Assembly (NCBI GenBank): GCA_964414815.1
Contig: CAYPXY010000013.1
Location: 1 to 64,000 of the forward strand
Length of the DNA stretch: 64,000 bases
Reading direction: 5' to 3'
Origin: Mariniblastus sp964414815
GTDB lineage: Bacteria; Planctomycetota; Planctomycetia; Pirellulales; Pirellulaceae
Below, piece after piece: positions 47,278 to 55,461 of this stretch; positions within the stretch are counted from its first letter, which is position 1, and each line of letters opens with the position of its first letter. A program made the position numbers and the translations under genes. A model generated the notes under the pieces. It made no database searches and was not told the origin of the DNA. It worked only from the letters and a program-made list of their open reading frames with translations.

Positions 47278-48027
47278 CTGACCAACCATTTGCGAAAGCT
47301 CGTCCTTTACAATCGTCATCATGGCCTGATTGATTTTCTGCAACACCGACGTCGCAGGTACGCCGTCGAGAACCCGATGGTCGAACGTCAACACGAGATG
47401 GGCTTTGCCGTTTCTCGGCAGCGGGTCTACTCCCAGCACCGACGTCAACGGACCGAGATGCCGATTACCGTAAACATTCTTGTAGCCTGAAAAACTCATC
47501 CCGATCGTGCCAACGTGGGTCGCCCGCTTGGATGGCCACCAATGAAACATAACCGACCAGGCCAGCGCCCGGATCAACCAGGGAGCTTTGGCAAATCGAA
47601 TCTGATGTCGGAACTGACGAATCTCCTCTACCGGAGCGTTGAGAAACGCATCGTATTGCGACTGAAGCACCGACAGCGGTACTTCATGCGGATTGTGAAA
47701 TCGAGCAAAGAACAACCGATCCTCTCCCTCGTGCTCCCGATTGATCGTCATCATGCAGACAATAGCCTGATGCTCGTACAGGTGAGGCCAGGGAAACTTC
47801 ATATAGATCTGTTTCAATGCTGGCACAGCCTGGGCGACCATTGAATAGGCCTTCATGTACAGCACGTTCCAGGAAATTTTCGGACGGGTGAGTCGCCGAA
47901 TCCGGTCAACAGCCTGAAGATCAAAATCACCGCTGATTCCTGCCGCAGGAATTCGATTGGCAATCTGTGTCAGGTCTGCGACCAGTCGCCGTCCGTTGGC
48001 TAGATGAAGTCTCGTTCCTCGAGGCAT
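47248..48027 (-). CDS. 2-oxoacid dehydrogenase acyltransferase-like (chloramphenicol-acetyltransferase fold) protein
   Basis: 259 residues. It matches only the catalytic domain of E2 acyltransferases: ISWNVLYMKAYSMVAQAVPALKQ, GTIGMSFSGYKN, and the active-site-like LTFDHRVLDGVPATSVL with His and Asp. It has no lipoyl or subunit-binding domain, so it is not a standard E2. The acyl donor and acceptor are unknown. Its 3' end overlaps the upstream convergent gene by 30 bp. Confidence 0.75.
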   Translation of the reverse strand: MPRGTRLHLANGRRLVADLTQIANRIPAAGISGDFDLQAVDRIRRLTRPKISWNVLYMKAYSMVAQAVPALKQIYMKFPWPHLYEHQAIVCMMTINREHEGEDRLFFARFHNPHEVPLSVLQSQYDAFLNAPVEEIRQFRHQIRFAKAPWLIRALAWSVMFHWWPSKRATHVGTIGMSFSGYKNVYGNRHLGPLTSVLGVDPLPRNGKAHLVLTFDHRVLDGVPATSVLQKINQAMMTIVKDELSQMVGQLPNHRGAAA

Positions 48028-48458
48028 GGCGATTTGGAAGGATGAGGCTCAGAGGGATGAAATACAGACGACGGACTGGCCGACTTCGAATTCGTCCTTC
48101 TTTCCTCCCCCTTCATCCTTATAAAAAAAAACACCCTCGGTCACTTTGGGTTCCAGGGGGGCATAGAACACCTCAGTTGATCCGAGAGCGATTGGAAGAT
48201 AGCGATCTCCGCATCCGTGCGTCGATCGTTTCCCGCCCGATGCGTTTGACAAAGATTCAACACCAACCTCCTGTCGGACGAACCCTTGCTGTCTGGCCCC
48301 GGCAGTTACCGAAACCCGACTGCATCAAGCACTTTGTTTGTTGTTTTCATCGACTGAAAACAATGTCGTTTCAGTGATGAGGGGAGATTAAAAAAGTTTG
48401 TTTTTCGGGTCAATAGAGATTTGTAAAAATCCCGTTTTTAAATCCGATCCGTGAATTA

Positions 48459-48573
48459 AGGCGAGCGGCAGATAGAAACTTACCATGTAGCGGCGTCTCT
48501 CCGAGACGGCGACCTTGCGAGTCTCGGAGAGACTCACCTACTTTTCGGGTAGATTCTTATCTGCCGCTCGCCT
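48459..48573. repeat. Palindromic MITE-like element beside the insertion sequence
   Basis: Outer arms AGGCGAGCGGCAGATA (48459-48474) and its exact complement (48558-48573) enclose a hairpin with 13-bp arms GTCTCTCCGAGAC (48495-48507 and 48521-48533). The insertion sequence begins within four bases of its right end. The rest of 48028-48458 shows no gene. Confidence 0.75.
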
Positions 48574-48576
48574 AAG

Positions 48577-50165
48577 TTCGAGTTTTGCATTTTCCGAATC
48601 CTATCCGGCGAGTGTGGCCAGGAACGTGAGCAGGCGTCTTGAATTATCGTCGGGGGTCGTCGCCCGCGACACCTCCGATAATTTCTCGTCCCACGATTTA
48701 CGGCGTAATGTCGTGAGCATGTCGGCAAAGCTCGGTTGGGTCTTCCAGGAATACCAAGGCCGATTTGGAAACTCAAGTTCCTTGTGCCCTTCGGTCTCGA
48801 ACCACACGATCGTCAGGCTAGACAGAAACATTGCCATCGGCGCCGTTCGCTCGACCGCCTTGGGAGTCCGGTTGGCGGGGTCTTCCAAGCCTAGATGCTG
48901 CTTGCAGTCGTAGTGCGTCACTTCAATCGACCAACGCTGTGAAAAGATCGAAAGAATCTCGCGTGGCGTCTTCGACAAATCGGTGCAATAAAAAATTCGC
49001 GTCGGCCGCTGACCTACCGTATCTTGCGAGAGCACCAGACGCAGCAGGCGGTCGTTGCCCGCTTTGTAGTACAAGCCCGTTTGGGTCTTCACCCGCAGCG
49101 ATCCGTGTAGGCCATATTGATCGTAGTGGAGTGTCTCCCAACGCGAGTTGTCTTTCTCCCACGCGGCGGCGTCTTTGAGCCGTTCACCTTTTTTGCGACG
49201 CGGTCCACGACGAACTTTGGTTTCCTGCGGAGCCGGCGCGTAAAGCGCCGCCTTGGCATGGACCGGACCAATCAGGTCAACGTTCCCGGGCAACTGCGAG
49301 AGCACGCTCTTGCCGCTGTAAAGACTATCGACGACAAGAATGAAATGACGGTCGGGAAACCAGGCGGCAACCATTGCTACCATCTCGGCCATCAGTTCGG
49401 GCCGTGTTTTGTGGGCTTTTGGGTCGGGTTTGTTTTTCTTCTTGGCGTTCTGGGCGGCTTTCTTCTTGGCCTCGGCGGCCTGCTTGGCCTGCGGCGACGC
49501 GGCGCGTACTTGAGCGGCAGAAGGCTTTTTCTTGCGTTTACCGGTGCCTTTGGTGAGTCCTTGCCGATTGCGATAGAGCCTCATGCAAATCGGCAGCGAA
49601 AAGACTTTCGTCGGTGCCCACCAGGGATGAGCGATCACGATGCACAAATTCACCCAATCGTGACCCCAATGACAAATTTTCTTCGACTTCGAAGAACTCA
49701 GCGCGTCGTGATGCATTCCCGTACCGAAGATTCCCATCCCCCGCTTTCGGCAAAGAGTATCATCTCCCGAGAGCACGATTACACCATCGGCGCCGACGAG
49801 TCTGTTGACGATCAGCTGGGCCAGCAACTTCCAGAGACGATCGATGTCCCAGACCGCTTGGGAGAAGAAGCGGTGGTAATCCGAGAAGTGGCCGTTGCCG
49901 ACGGAGTCACTGGAAATAATCAGATCGGTGACGTAACGATGGCGCACCGAAAGAATCCAGCCCGTCATCAACAGCCGAAACGTCTGGAAACTGGGTTCGG
50001 TAAAAACCGGCGAGAACGCACGTAGCAAAAACTCGAAGGAATTGGTAAGCTCCATGGTAGGCGGCCTCCGTGCCAAAGGATTTGAAAGTTTGAATGTTCA
50101 AAATCCCATGGGAACGGGCCGCCGTTTTTATGACAATATCAGTTCCTAAAAATGCAAAACTCGAA
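48577..50165. mobile_element. Insertion sequence with DDE transposase, about 1.59 kb
   Basis: Terminal inverted repeats TTCGAGTTTTGCATTTT occur at both ends (48577 onwards and complement ending at 50165). The pentanucleotide CTAAG flanks both sides in direct orientation (48572-48576 and 50166-50170), consistent with a 5-bp target duplication. It contains a single transposase gene. Confidence 0.8.
48601..50055 (-). CDS. IS4/IS701-type DDE transposase
   Basis: About 484 residues from ATG 50055 (an extension from TTG 50076 is unlikely). It looks complete: VIVLSGDDTLCRKRG (first Asp), HFILVVDSLYSGKSVL (second Asp), and a Y-(2)-R-(3)-E-type region RWSIEVTHYDCKQHLGLED with the Glu. A Lys/Ala-rich stretch (about 170-215) is an insertion. 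It catalyses cut-and-paste movement of the surrounding element; exact family assignment (IS4 or IS701) is uncertain. Confidence 0.85.
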   Translation of the reverse strand: MELTNSFEFLLRAFSPVFTEPSFQTFRLLMTGWILSVRHRYVTDLIISSDSVGNGHFSDYHRFFSQAVWDIDRLWKLLAQLIVNRLVGADGVIVLSGDDTLCRKRGMGIFGTGMHHDALSSSKSKKICHWGHDWVNLCIVIAHPWWAPTKVFSLPICMRLYRNRQGLTKGTGKRKKKPSAAQVRAASPQAKQAAEAKKKAAQNAKKKNKPDPKAHKTRPELMAEMVAMVAAWFPDRHFILVVDSLYSGKSVLSQLPGNVDLIGPVHAKAALYAPAPQETKVRRGPRRKKGERLKDAAAWEKDNSRWETLHYDQYGLHGSLRVKTQTGLYYKAGNDRLLRLVLSQDTVGQRPTRIFYCTDLSKTPREILSIFSQRWSIEVTHYDCKQHLGLEDPANRTPKAVERTAPMAMFLSSLTIVWFETEGHKELEFPNRPWYSWKTQPSFADMLTTLRRKSWDEKLSEVSRATTPDDNSRRLLTFLATLAG

Positions 50166-50210
50166 CTAAGGAGTTGTCCCAAAACAACTTCCCGGTTTTA
50201 TCAAGGTCGA

Positions 50211-50284
50211 TCATAACCCGAAGCGTAAGCGAGGGACGGCATAACCAGGCCGGAGTGGTCCCTCGCTTACGCTTCGGGTTATGA
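50211..50284. repeat. REP-like inverted repeat with 26-bp perfect arms
   Basis: Arms 50211-50236 and 50259-50284 are exact reverse complements around 22 bp. They contain CCCGAAGCGTAAGCGAGGGA. It lies in the 470-bp gap between the insertion sequence and rpsA; the rest of the gap shows no gene. Confidence 0.85.
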
Positions 50285-50638
50285 TGAAATGCTGGCCAAA
50301 AATCCTGGCCGCTTGCCATTGCGTTAAACTGGGAAAGATACTATGATTTCCCCTTCGTGTTGGTCGGCTGCATCTTTCTCTTGACCGTTCGCGTTAATCC
50401 TGGGCGTTCATCCTGGAACGTATAACGGTATAACGCCTCGTTCGCGAACGTCATCTGATACGGCTCACGTAACTTCTGATTGTTCGCAGCCTTCCAACGT
50501 CCATTCCATTCCCCCCTGACGCGTTTCTACGCCGAACGCGCAACCCCCTCCAGGTGATTCCCCCCGTTTGAGCCGCCACCGCGTCGATTGCTCTGCCGTT
50601 TCATTCCATGGGTCCGCCGGAAACAGAAGTATCTTTTT

Positions 50639-52468
50639 ATGGTAAATCGAAATTTAATTCACTCGCTCGAAGATCAAGACATTGAAGATGAACTCGGCTC
50701 CCTGTTCGATACCGATGCCGACCAGATTCACAATCTGGACATTACTCAAATTTATTTTCCGGACGGGATCATCACCGACCGACGCTACGAACTGAACGAG
50801 ATCGTCGACGGCACCATTGTCCGTGTGGAACCGGAATATGTCGTCATCGATGTTGGCTTTAAGAGTGAAGGAACGATCAACCGGAACGAATGGGACGCTC
50901 CCGACGAGCCGATCGTAGGCCAGGTCGTCAAGGTTCTGATTGAAGAACTTGAAGACGAAATGGGACGCTCGGAAGAATCGAACGGGCTGATCCAGTTGAG
51001 CAAACGCAAGGCCGACCAGATTCTTCACTGGGAAGGAATCATCGCCAAAGTCAAGGAAGGCGACGTCGTTACCGGAACCTGTACCCGCAAAATCAAGGGC
51101 GGTTTGCTGGTCGATATCGGCGTTCAAGTGTTCTTGCCTGCCAGCCAGGTCGATATTCGACGCCCCGGCGAAATCGGTGACTTCATCGGCAAGGAAATTC
51201 AATGCGAAGTTCTCAAAATTGATGATGTACGACGCAATATCGTGGTCAGCCGTCGCTCGCTGATCGAAAAAGAACGCATCAATACCCAGCAAAAATTGCT
51301 GGCCGATCTCGAACCAGGACAAATCCGAAAAGGAACGGTCAAAAACATCGCCGACTTTGGTGCGTTTGTCGACCTCGGAGGCATCGACGGTTTGCTGCAT
51401 ATCACCGATATGGCTCACACGCGAATCAGCAATCCATCGCAAATGGTTGCGATGGATCAGGAAATCGAAGTGATGATCCTCAATGTAGACCGCGAGAAGA
51501 TCAAGGTCGCACTCGGATTGAAGCAGTTGTTGCCCAACCCTTGGGCCAACGTCGAGGAAAAATACCCGATCGGCTCAACGCACACCGGCGAAGTCGTCAA
51601 CGTCATGAACTACGGTGCCTTCGTCAAACTCGAACCGGGCATCGAAGGGCTGGTCCACATCAGCGAAATGTCGTGGGTCAAACGCGTCAATCATCCCGGC
51701 GAACTGGTCAGCATCGGCGACGAGATTCAGGTTTCCGTACTTGGAATCGACAAGGCCGGCGAACAGATGTCTTTGGGCATGAAACAGACTCAGGAAAATC
51801 CTTGGGACGAAGTCACCCAGAAATACCCACTGGGCGCGACGATCAGTGGCAAAGTCCGCAACCTGACCAACTACGGTGCGTTCATCGAACTGGAAGAAGG
51901 AATCGACGGCCTGTTGCATGTTTCTGACATGTCGTGGACTCGCAAGATTTCTCATCCGAATGAACTGCTGGAAAAAGGTCAGGAAGTCACCTGCAAAATT
52001 CTGGCCGTCGATATCGACCGCCGCCGAATCGCGCTGGGACTCAAGCAGTTGAACGAAGATCCTTGGACCACCGATATCCCGACCCGATACTCACCGGGCC
52101 AACTCGTCAAAGGCGTGGTTGCAAAGATCACGAACTTCGGAGTGTTTATTGAACTGGAAGATGGACTCGAAGGACTCCTCCACATCTCGGAACTGGCCGA
52201 TCACAAGATCGACAATCCGGAAGAAGTCGTCAAAGTCGGTGATCCGATCGAAATCAAGGTCTTGCGAGTCGATACGGAAGATCGAAAGATCGGTCTCTCA
52301 CGACGGCGAGTGGACTGGAGCGCCGAACAGGAAGCCGAAGACGCACGAAAACGAGCTTCTGAAGAAGCCGCTCAAAGTGCCAATCAAATTCCTGATTCGG
52401 AACTCAAAGGCGGACTGGCAGGCGGCGGATTGCATATTCCGTCAGAACCTACCCGAAAGTCTGAGTAG
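50639..52468 (+). CDS. rpsA: 30S ribosomal protein S1
   Basis: About 609 residues from ATG 50639; a TTG at 50588 opens the frame but is less likely. Six S1 RNA-binding domains follow each other from residue ~40 (GTIVRVEPEYVVIDVGFKSEG, GTCTRKIKGGLLVDIGVQVFLP, GTVKNIADFGAFVDLGGIDGLLHI, GEVVNVMNYGAFVKLEPGIEGLVHI, GKVRNLTNYGAFIELEEGIDGLLHV, GVVAKITNFGVFIELEDGLEGLLHI) and a Lys/Ala/Gly-rich tail. S1 holds mRNA on the 30S subunit; it matters where Shine-Dalgarno sites are weak, as seen for several genes here. Confidence 0.95.
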   Translation: MVNRNLIHSLEDQDIEDELGSLFDTDADQIHNLDITQIYFPDGIITDRRYELNEIVDGTIVRVEPEYVVIDVGFKSEGTINRNEWDAPDEPIVGQVVKVLIEELEDEMGRSEESNGLIQLSKRKADQILHWEGIIAKVKEGDVVTGTCTRKIKGGLLVDIGVQVFLPASQVDIRRPGEIGDFIGKEIQCEVLKIDDVRRNIVVSRRSLIEKERINTQQKLLADLEPGQIRKGTVKNIADFGAFVDLGGIDGLLHITDMAHTRISNPSQMVAMDQEIEVMILNVDREKIKVALGLKQLLPNPWANVEEKYPIGSTHTGEVVNVMNYGAFVKLEPGIEGLVHISEMSWVKRVNHPGELVSIGDEIQVSVLGIDKAGEQMSLGMKQTQENPWDEVTQKYPLGATISGKVRNLTNYGAFIELEEGIDGLLHVSDMSWTRKISHPNELLEKGQEVTCKILAVDIDRRRIALGLKQLNEDPWTTDIPTRYSPGQLVKGVVAKITNFGVFIELEDGLEGLLHISELADHKIDNPEEVVKVGDPIEIKVLRVDTEDRKIGLSRRRVDWSAEQEAEDARKRASEEAAQSANQIPDSELKGGLAGGGLHIPSEPTRKSE

Positions 52469-52485
52469 TCCGGAAATTTTGAGTA

Positions 52486-52516
52486 GTACCCGGAACGCGT
52501 TCGCGTTGCGGGTACA
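52486..52516 (+). terminator. Inverted repeat after rpsA (possible terminator or REP)
   Basis: GTACCCGGAACGCG and its near-complement CGCGTTGCGGGTAC form a hairpin just 18 bp after the stop. No U-run follows, so intrinsic termination is not certain. A second imperfect inverted repeat with ~30-bp arms lies at 52527-52597. Confidence 0.4.
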
Positions 52517-52651
52517 AGGAAACTGATTCTCGCACAGAGACACCAAGACACAGAGTCGTGTACGACTTCTTTGTTTCTTGGTGACTTTGTGTGAGATTTT
52601 TTTTAGGAAGATCTGGGGTAAGAAAATTCGTAGCTGTCTGGGGATTGATAG

Positions 52652-52909
52652 AATGTCTAGCCGCAAGCCGAAGCCGACCTCCATTCGTTTTTGGCTGTCG
52701 AAATTAGCCGATCAGTCAATGGTTGAAGTGAGAAAATCGAGTGGTGGTCGGCGCAGGCGCGCGTAGGGTGCAGCCTCTGTCGTCAACCTGTCTTCCATTC
52801 AAAACCATGCAAACTGGCGGCCGGCGCGCCTTTGGGGGTTGCCGATTGAACGATCTCGTTGTTGCAGTACATTTCTGGCGGCCCCCCCGACGGCTTGCGG
52901 CTAAACGTT
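52652..52909. repeat. MITE-like repeat, copy A (258 bp)
   Basis: Terminal inverted repeats ATGTCTAGCCGCAAGCCG and CGGCTTGCGGCTAAACGTT (near-perfect). The interior closely matches copy C at 60157 (AGCCGATCA, GGTCGGCGCAGGCGCGCG, GGCCGGCGCGCC, GGTTGCCGATTGAACGATCT). No coding frame is credible. Confidence 0.85.
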
Positions 52910-52968
52910 CTCGCTTGCCGTGAACGGTTGCGAGAATTTCAGAACGATATTTCCTGCCACCGATATTC

Positions 52969-54111
52969 TTACTCTAAATTAGTATGGCGACCGCTGATTG
53001 CGCGACGTCCCTGAATATAGACATCCTCTGCCAGTTGCTCGACCGAGCGGATGGAAAACTCGGACGCTTCCAGAATGCTCAAGGCCCCTGCACCGCCGAC
53101 CGGCGCGACCGCTTTTTCTCCTCCCGCTAACTTGGGGCCGATGAAGACGTGAACTTCATCGATCATCCCAACATCGTGAAGCGAACCCAGCAACTTACCG
53201 CCGCCTTCCACCAGGATATTGGTCATCCCCCGATTCGCCAGATCCTGAAGCAGTGCCATCAAACGCTCGTTCGGATCGTTCGACTGGCTTTGCCACACCT
53301 CACAACCGGCTGCGGCAAAAGCATCAGCCCGTTGGGGATCGAGCGCAGGACCGGTCGCAATCAAGGTCGGAAATTCATTCGCGGTTTTAACTAATTGGGA
53401 ATCGAGAGCAAGCTGTCCTCGAGAATCAACCACGATGCGAGTTGCCGTGCGTTGCCCCGGCGGCCGAGCGGTCAACAGCGGGTCATCCCATTGAGCCGTC
53501 CCGGAACCAACCATAATCGCATCCATCCGGCCACGAAGTCGATGAACTCGCTCTCGGGACTGCTCATTGGAAATCCACTGGCTGTGGCCGGTATACGTGG
53601 CAATTTTTCCATCGAGCGTCATTGCCCACTTGGCAATAATCCACGGCATCTTTTGTGTATATTTTTTCACATAAGGTGCAAGAACGTCCGCCACCTTGTT
53701 TTCGAGTATGCCAACATCGACCTCGATACCGGCTTCTTGCAGCGTCCTGATACCGCGACCGTTGACTTCCGGGTTCGGATCGAGATGGCCAACCACCACG
53801 CGAGCCACCTTGGCTCCGATCAGGGCCTGCACACAGGGCGGCGTTTTTCCAAAATGCGAACACGGCTCCAGCGTCACATAGGCTGTGCATCCATCGACCG
53901 GCTGCGTCGCTGAGCGGATGGCTTCAACCTCAGCATGAGCACCGCCAAACTTCCGATGCCAGCCTTGGCCAATCCTTTCTCCAATCCCTTCGCCGTTTTG
54001 ATTGACCAGAACGCAACCGACCATCGGATTCGGCTCCACCCATCCCTCGCCCCGGCGCGAAAGATCGAGAGCCTGTTGCATCCAGTGTTCGTCAGTTGAT
54101 TGAGGTATCAC
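52969..54111 (-). CDS. ribD: Bifunctional pyrimidine deaminase/reductase RibD
   Basis: 380 residues from GTG at 54111. The deaminase domain has HAEVEAI and PCSHFGKTPPC (zinc ligands His, Cys, Cys). The reductase domain has KWAMTLDGKIATYTGHSQWIS, DAIMVGSGTAQWDDPLLTAR and ILVEGGGKLLGS. It catalyses steps two and three of riboflavin synthesis. The GTG follows the DUF1552 stop codon with no gap and the DUF1552/cytochrome pair is on the same strand, so all three are probably co-transcribed. Confidence 0.95.
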   Translation of the reverse strand: MIPQSTDEHWMQQALDLSRRGEGWVEPNPMVGCVLVNQNGEGIGERIGQGWHRKFGGAHAEVEAIRSATQPVDGCTAYVTLEPCSHFGKTPPCVQALIGAKVARVVVGHLDPNPEVNGRGIRTLQEAGIEVDVGILENKVADVLAPYVKKYTQKMPWIIAKWAMTLDGKIATYTGHSQWISNEQSRERVHRLRGRMDAIMVGSGTAQWDDPLLTARPPGQRTATRIVVDSRGQLALDSQLVKTANEFPTLIATGPALDPQRADAFAAAGCEVWQSQSNDPNERLMALLQDLANRGMTNILVEGGGKLLGSLHDVGMIDEVHVFIGPKLAGGEKAVAPVGGAGALSILEASEFSIRSVEQLAEDVYIQGRRAISGRHTNLE

Positions 54112-55461
54112 CTACAACTCGACTCTTCCATTTGAATCCGAGAACGAATCCGCTTTTACATCCATCACATCGAGCATTGAACAATACAGATTCGTCAGCG
54201 GGGTCCGTTTCTTGCAGCGAATATGACGCCCCGTCTCGATACGACCGCCAGCGCTGCCGACCATCATGATGGGCAAGTTGTGGTGGTCATGGCGATTGCC
54301 ATCCGAGATACCGCTTCCGTAAAGGATCATCGAGTTATCCAGCAGCGTGCGTTCGCCTTCGCGTATTCCGTCGATTTGGGACAGGAAATACTGGAACAGT
54401 TCAATATGGAAACGATTGATCTGGCTGATCATGGCCTCCTTTTCTGCGGCGCCTCCGTGGTGCGAGATTTCATGGTGACCATCGGCGATTTTCAGGTCAC
54501 GGTAAACCCGATTACTTCCTTCATTGGCAAACGAAAAAACGGCGATCCGGGTTGAATCCGTCTGGAAAGCCAGCACCAACATATCCATCAGCAGCTTTGC
54601 ATGCTCCGCATAGTTACGAGGCACGCCAGCCGGACGGGTATAATTCGAAACGTCGACTTCAGTTTCTTCCAGCTTTTCCGTCAGAATCAAGCGTCGCTCG
54701 ATGTCTCGTACGGCATAGAGATATTCGTCAAGCTTTTGACGATCCTGACTTCCCAATTTTTTGCTCAGCGAGTCGGCTTCCTGACTTGCGAAATCCAGAA
54801 TCGACTTCCTGCGTTTTTCGCGAATGGCCAGTTGATGTTTGTTATCCCGATCGGACTCAGAACCGAACAGACGTTCGAATACGATTCGAGGGTTGATTTC
54901 TTTGGGTAGCGGTGAAGACTCATTTCGCCATGAAAGATTCGACGAATAGGCACAGCTATAACCGGAATCGCATTCACCGGCCGTCGCACTTGATTCCAAC
55001 CCCAGTTCGAGTGACTTCAGTCGCGTCAAGTGCCCGATATTTTGAGCCGCCAGTTGATCGATTGAGATGCCATTACGAAGCTGGCTGCCGCTCGTTTTCT
55101 TCGGATGAGCCCCTGTCAGGAACGCGGCATTGCTACGAGCATGGTCGCCCGGCCCGCTGCCGAGCGCTTCTGCATTGCGAAGTGCCAACCCGGAAAATAG
55201 GTTGATCTTGTCCTGGAACGATTTGATCGGATCGAGAGTTGAGCCAAGCTCAAAACGGCCACCTTCCTGCTTCTGTGGATTCCATTTCGGCATGTGAATC
55301 CCGTTGGGCACATAGAAAAAGGCCGTTCGCACGGGCGCGTTCGACGGCGAATCAAAACTACCGGCCAGCAATTTAGCGGCAGGCGTCATCGCTTCGAGCC
55401 ACGGCAGCGCAATCGCGGTTCCCAGACCTCGCAACATCGTTCGGCGGCTGATTGGCATCAT
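54112..55461 (-). CDS. Tat-exported DUF1552 protein
   Basis: 449 residues. Twin-arginine signal ISRRTMLRGLGTAIALPWLEAM, then the DUF1552 fold: FFYVPNGIHMPKW, INLFSGLALRNAEALG, GDHARSNAAFLTGAHP, GISIDQLAAQNIG, and a C-terminal LYGSGISDGNRHDHHNLPIMMVG with histidines that may bind metal, resembling alkaline-phosphatase-superfamily sulfatase-like proteins. In planctomycetes it is always found with a PSCyt1-type cytochrome. It overlaps the upstream cytochrome gene by 4 bp (ATGA). Confidence 0.88.
   Translation of the reverse strand: MMPISRRTMLRGLGTAIALPWLEAMTPAAKLLAGSFDSPSNAPVRTAFFYVPNGIHMPKWNPQKQEGGRFELGSTLDPIKSFQDKINLFSGLALRNAEALGSGPGDHARSNAAFLTGAHPKKTSGSQLRNGISIDQLAAQNIGHLTRLKSLELGLESSATAGECDSGYSCAYSSNLSWRNESSPLPKEINPRIVFERLFGSESDRDNKHQLAIREKRRKSILDFASQEADSLSKKLGSQDRQKLDEYLYAVRDIERRLILTEKLEETEVDVSNYTRPAGVPRNYAEHAKLLMDMLVLAFQTDSTRIAVFSFANEGSNRVYRDLKIADGHHEISHHGGAAEKEAMISQINRFHIELFQYFLSQIDGIREGERTLLDNSMILYGSGISDGNRHDHHNLPIMMVGSAGGRIETGRHIRCKKRTPLTNLYCSMLDVMDVKADSFSDSNGRVEL

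Noticed and set aside
49117..50025. A 302-codon plus-strand frame
   Set aside because: It is antisense to the transposase, which has intact DDE motifs.
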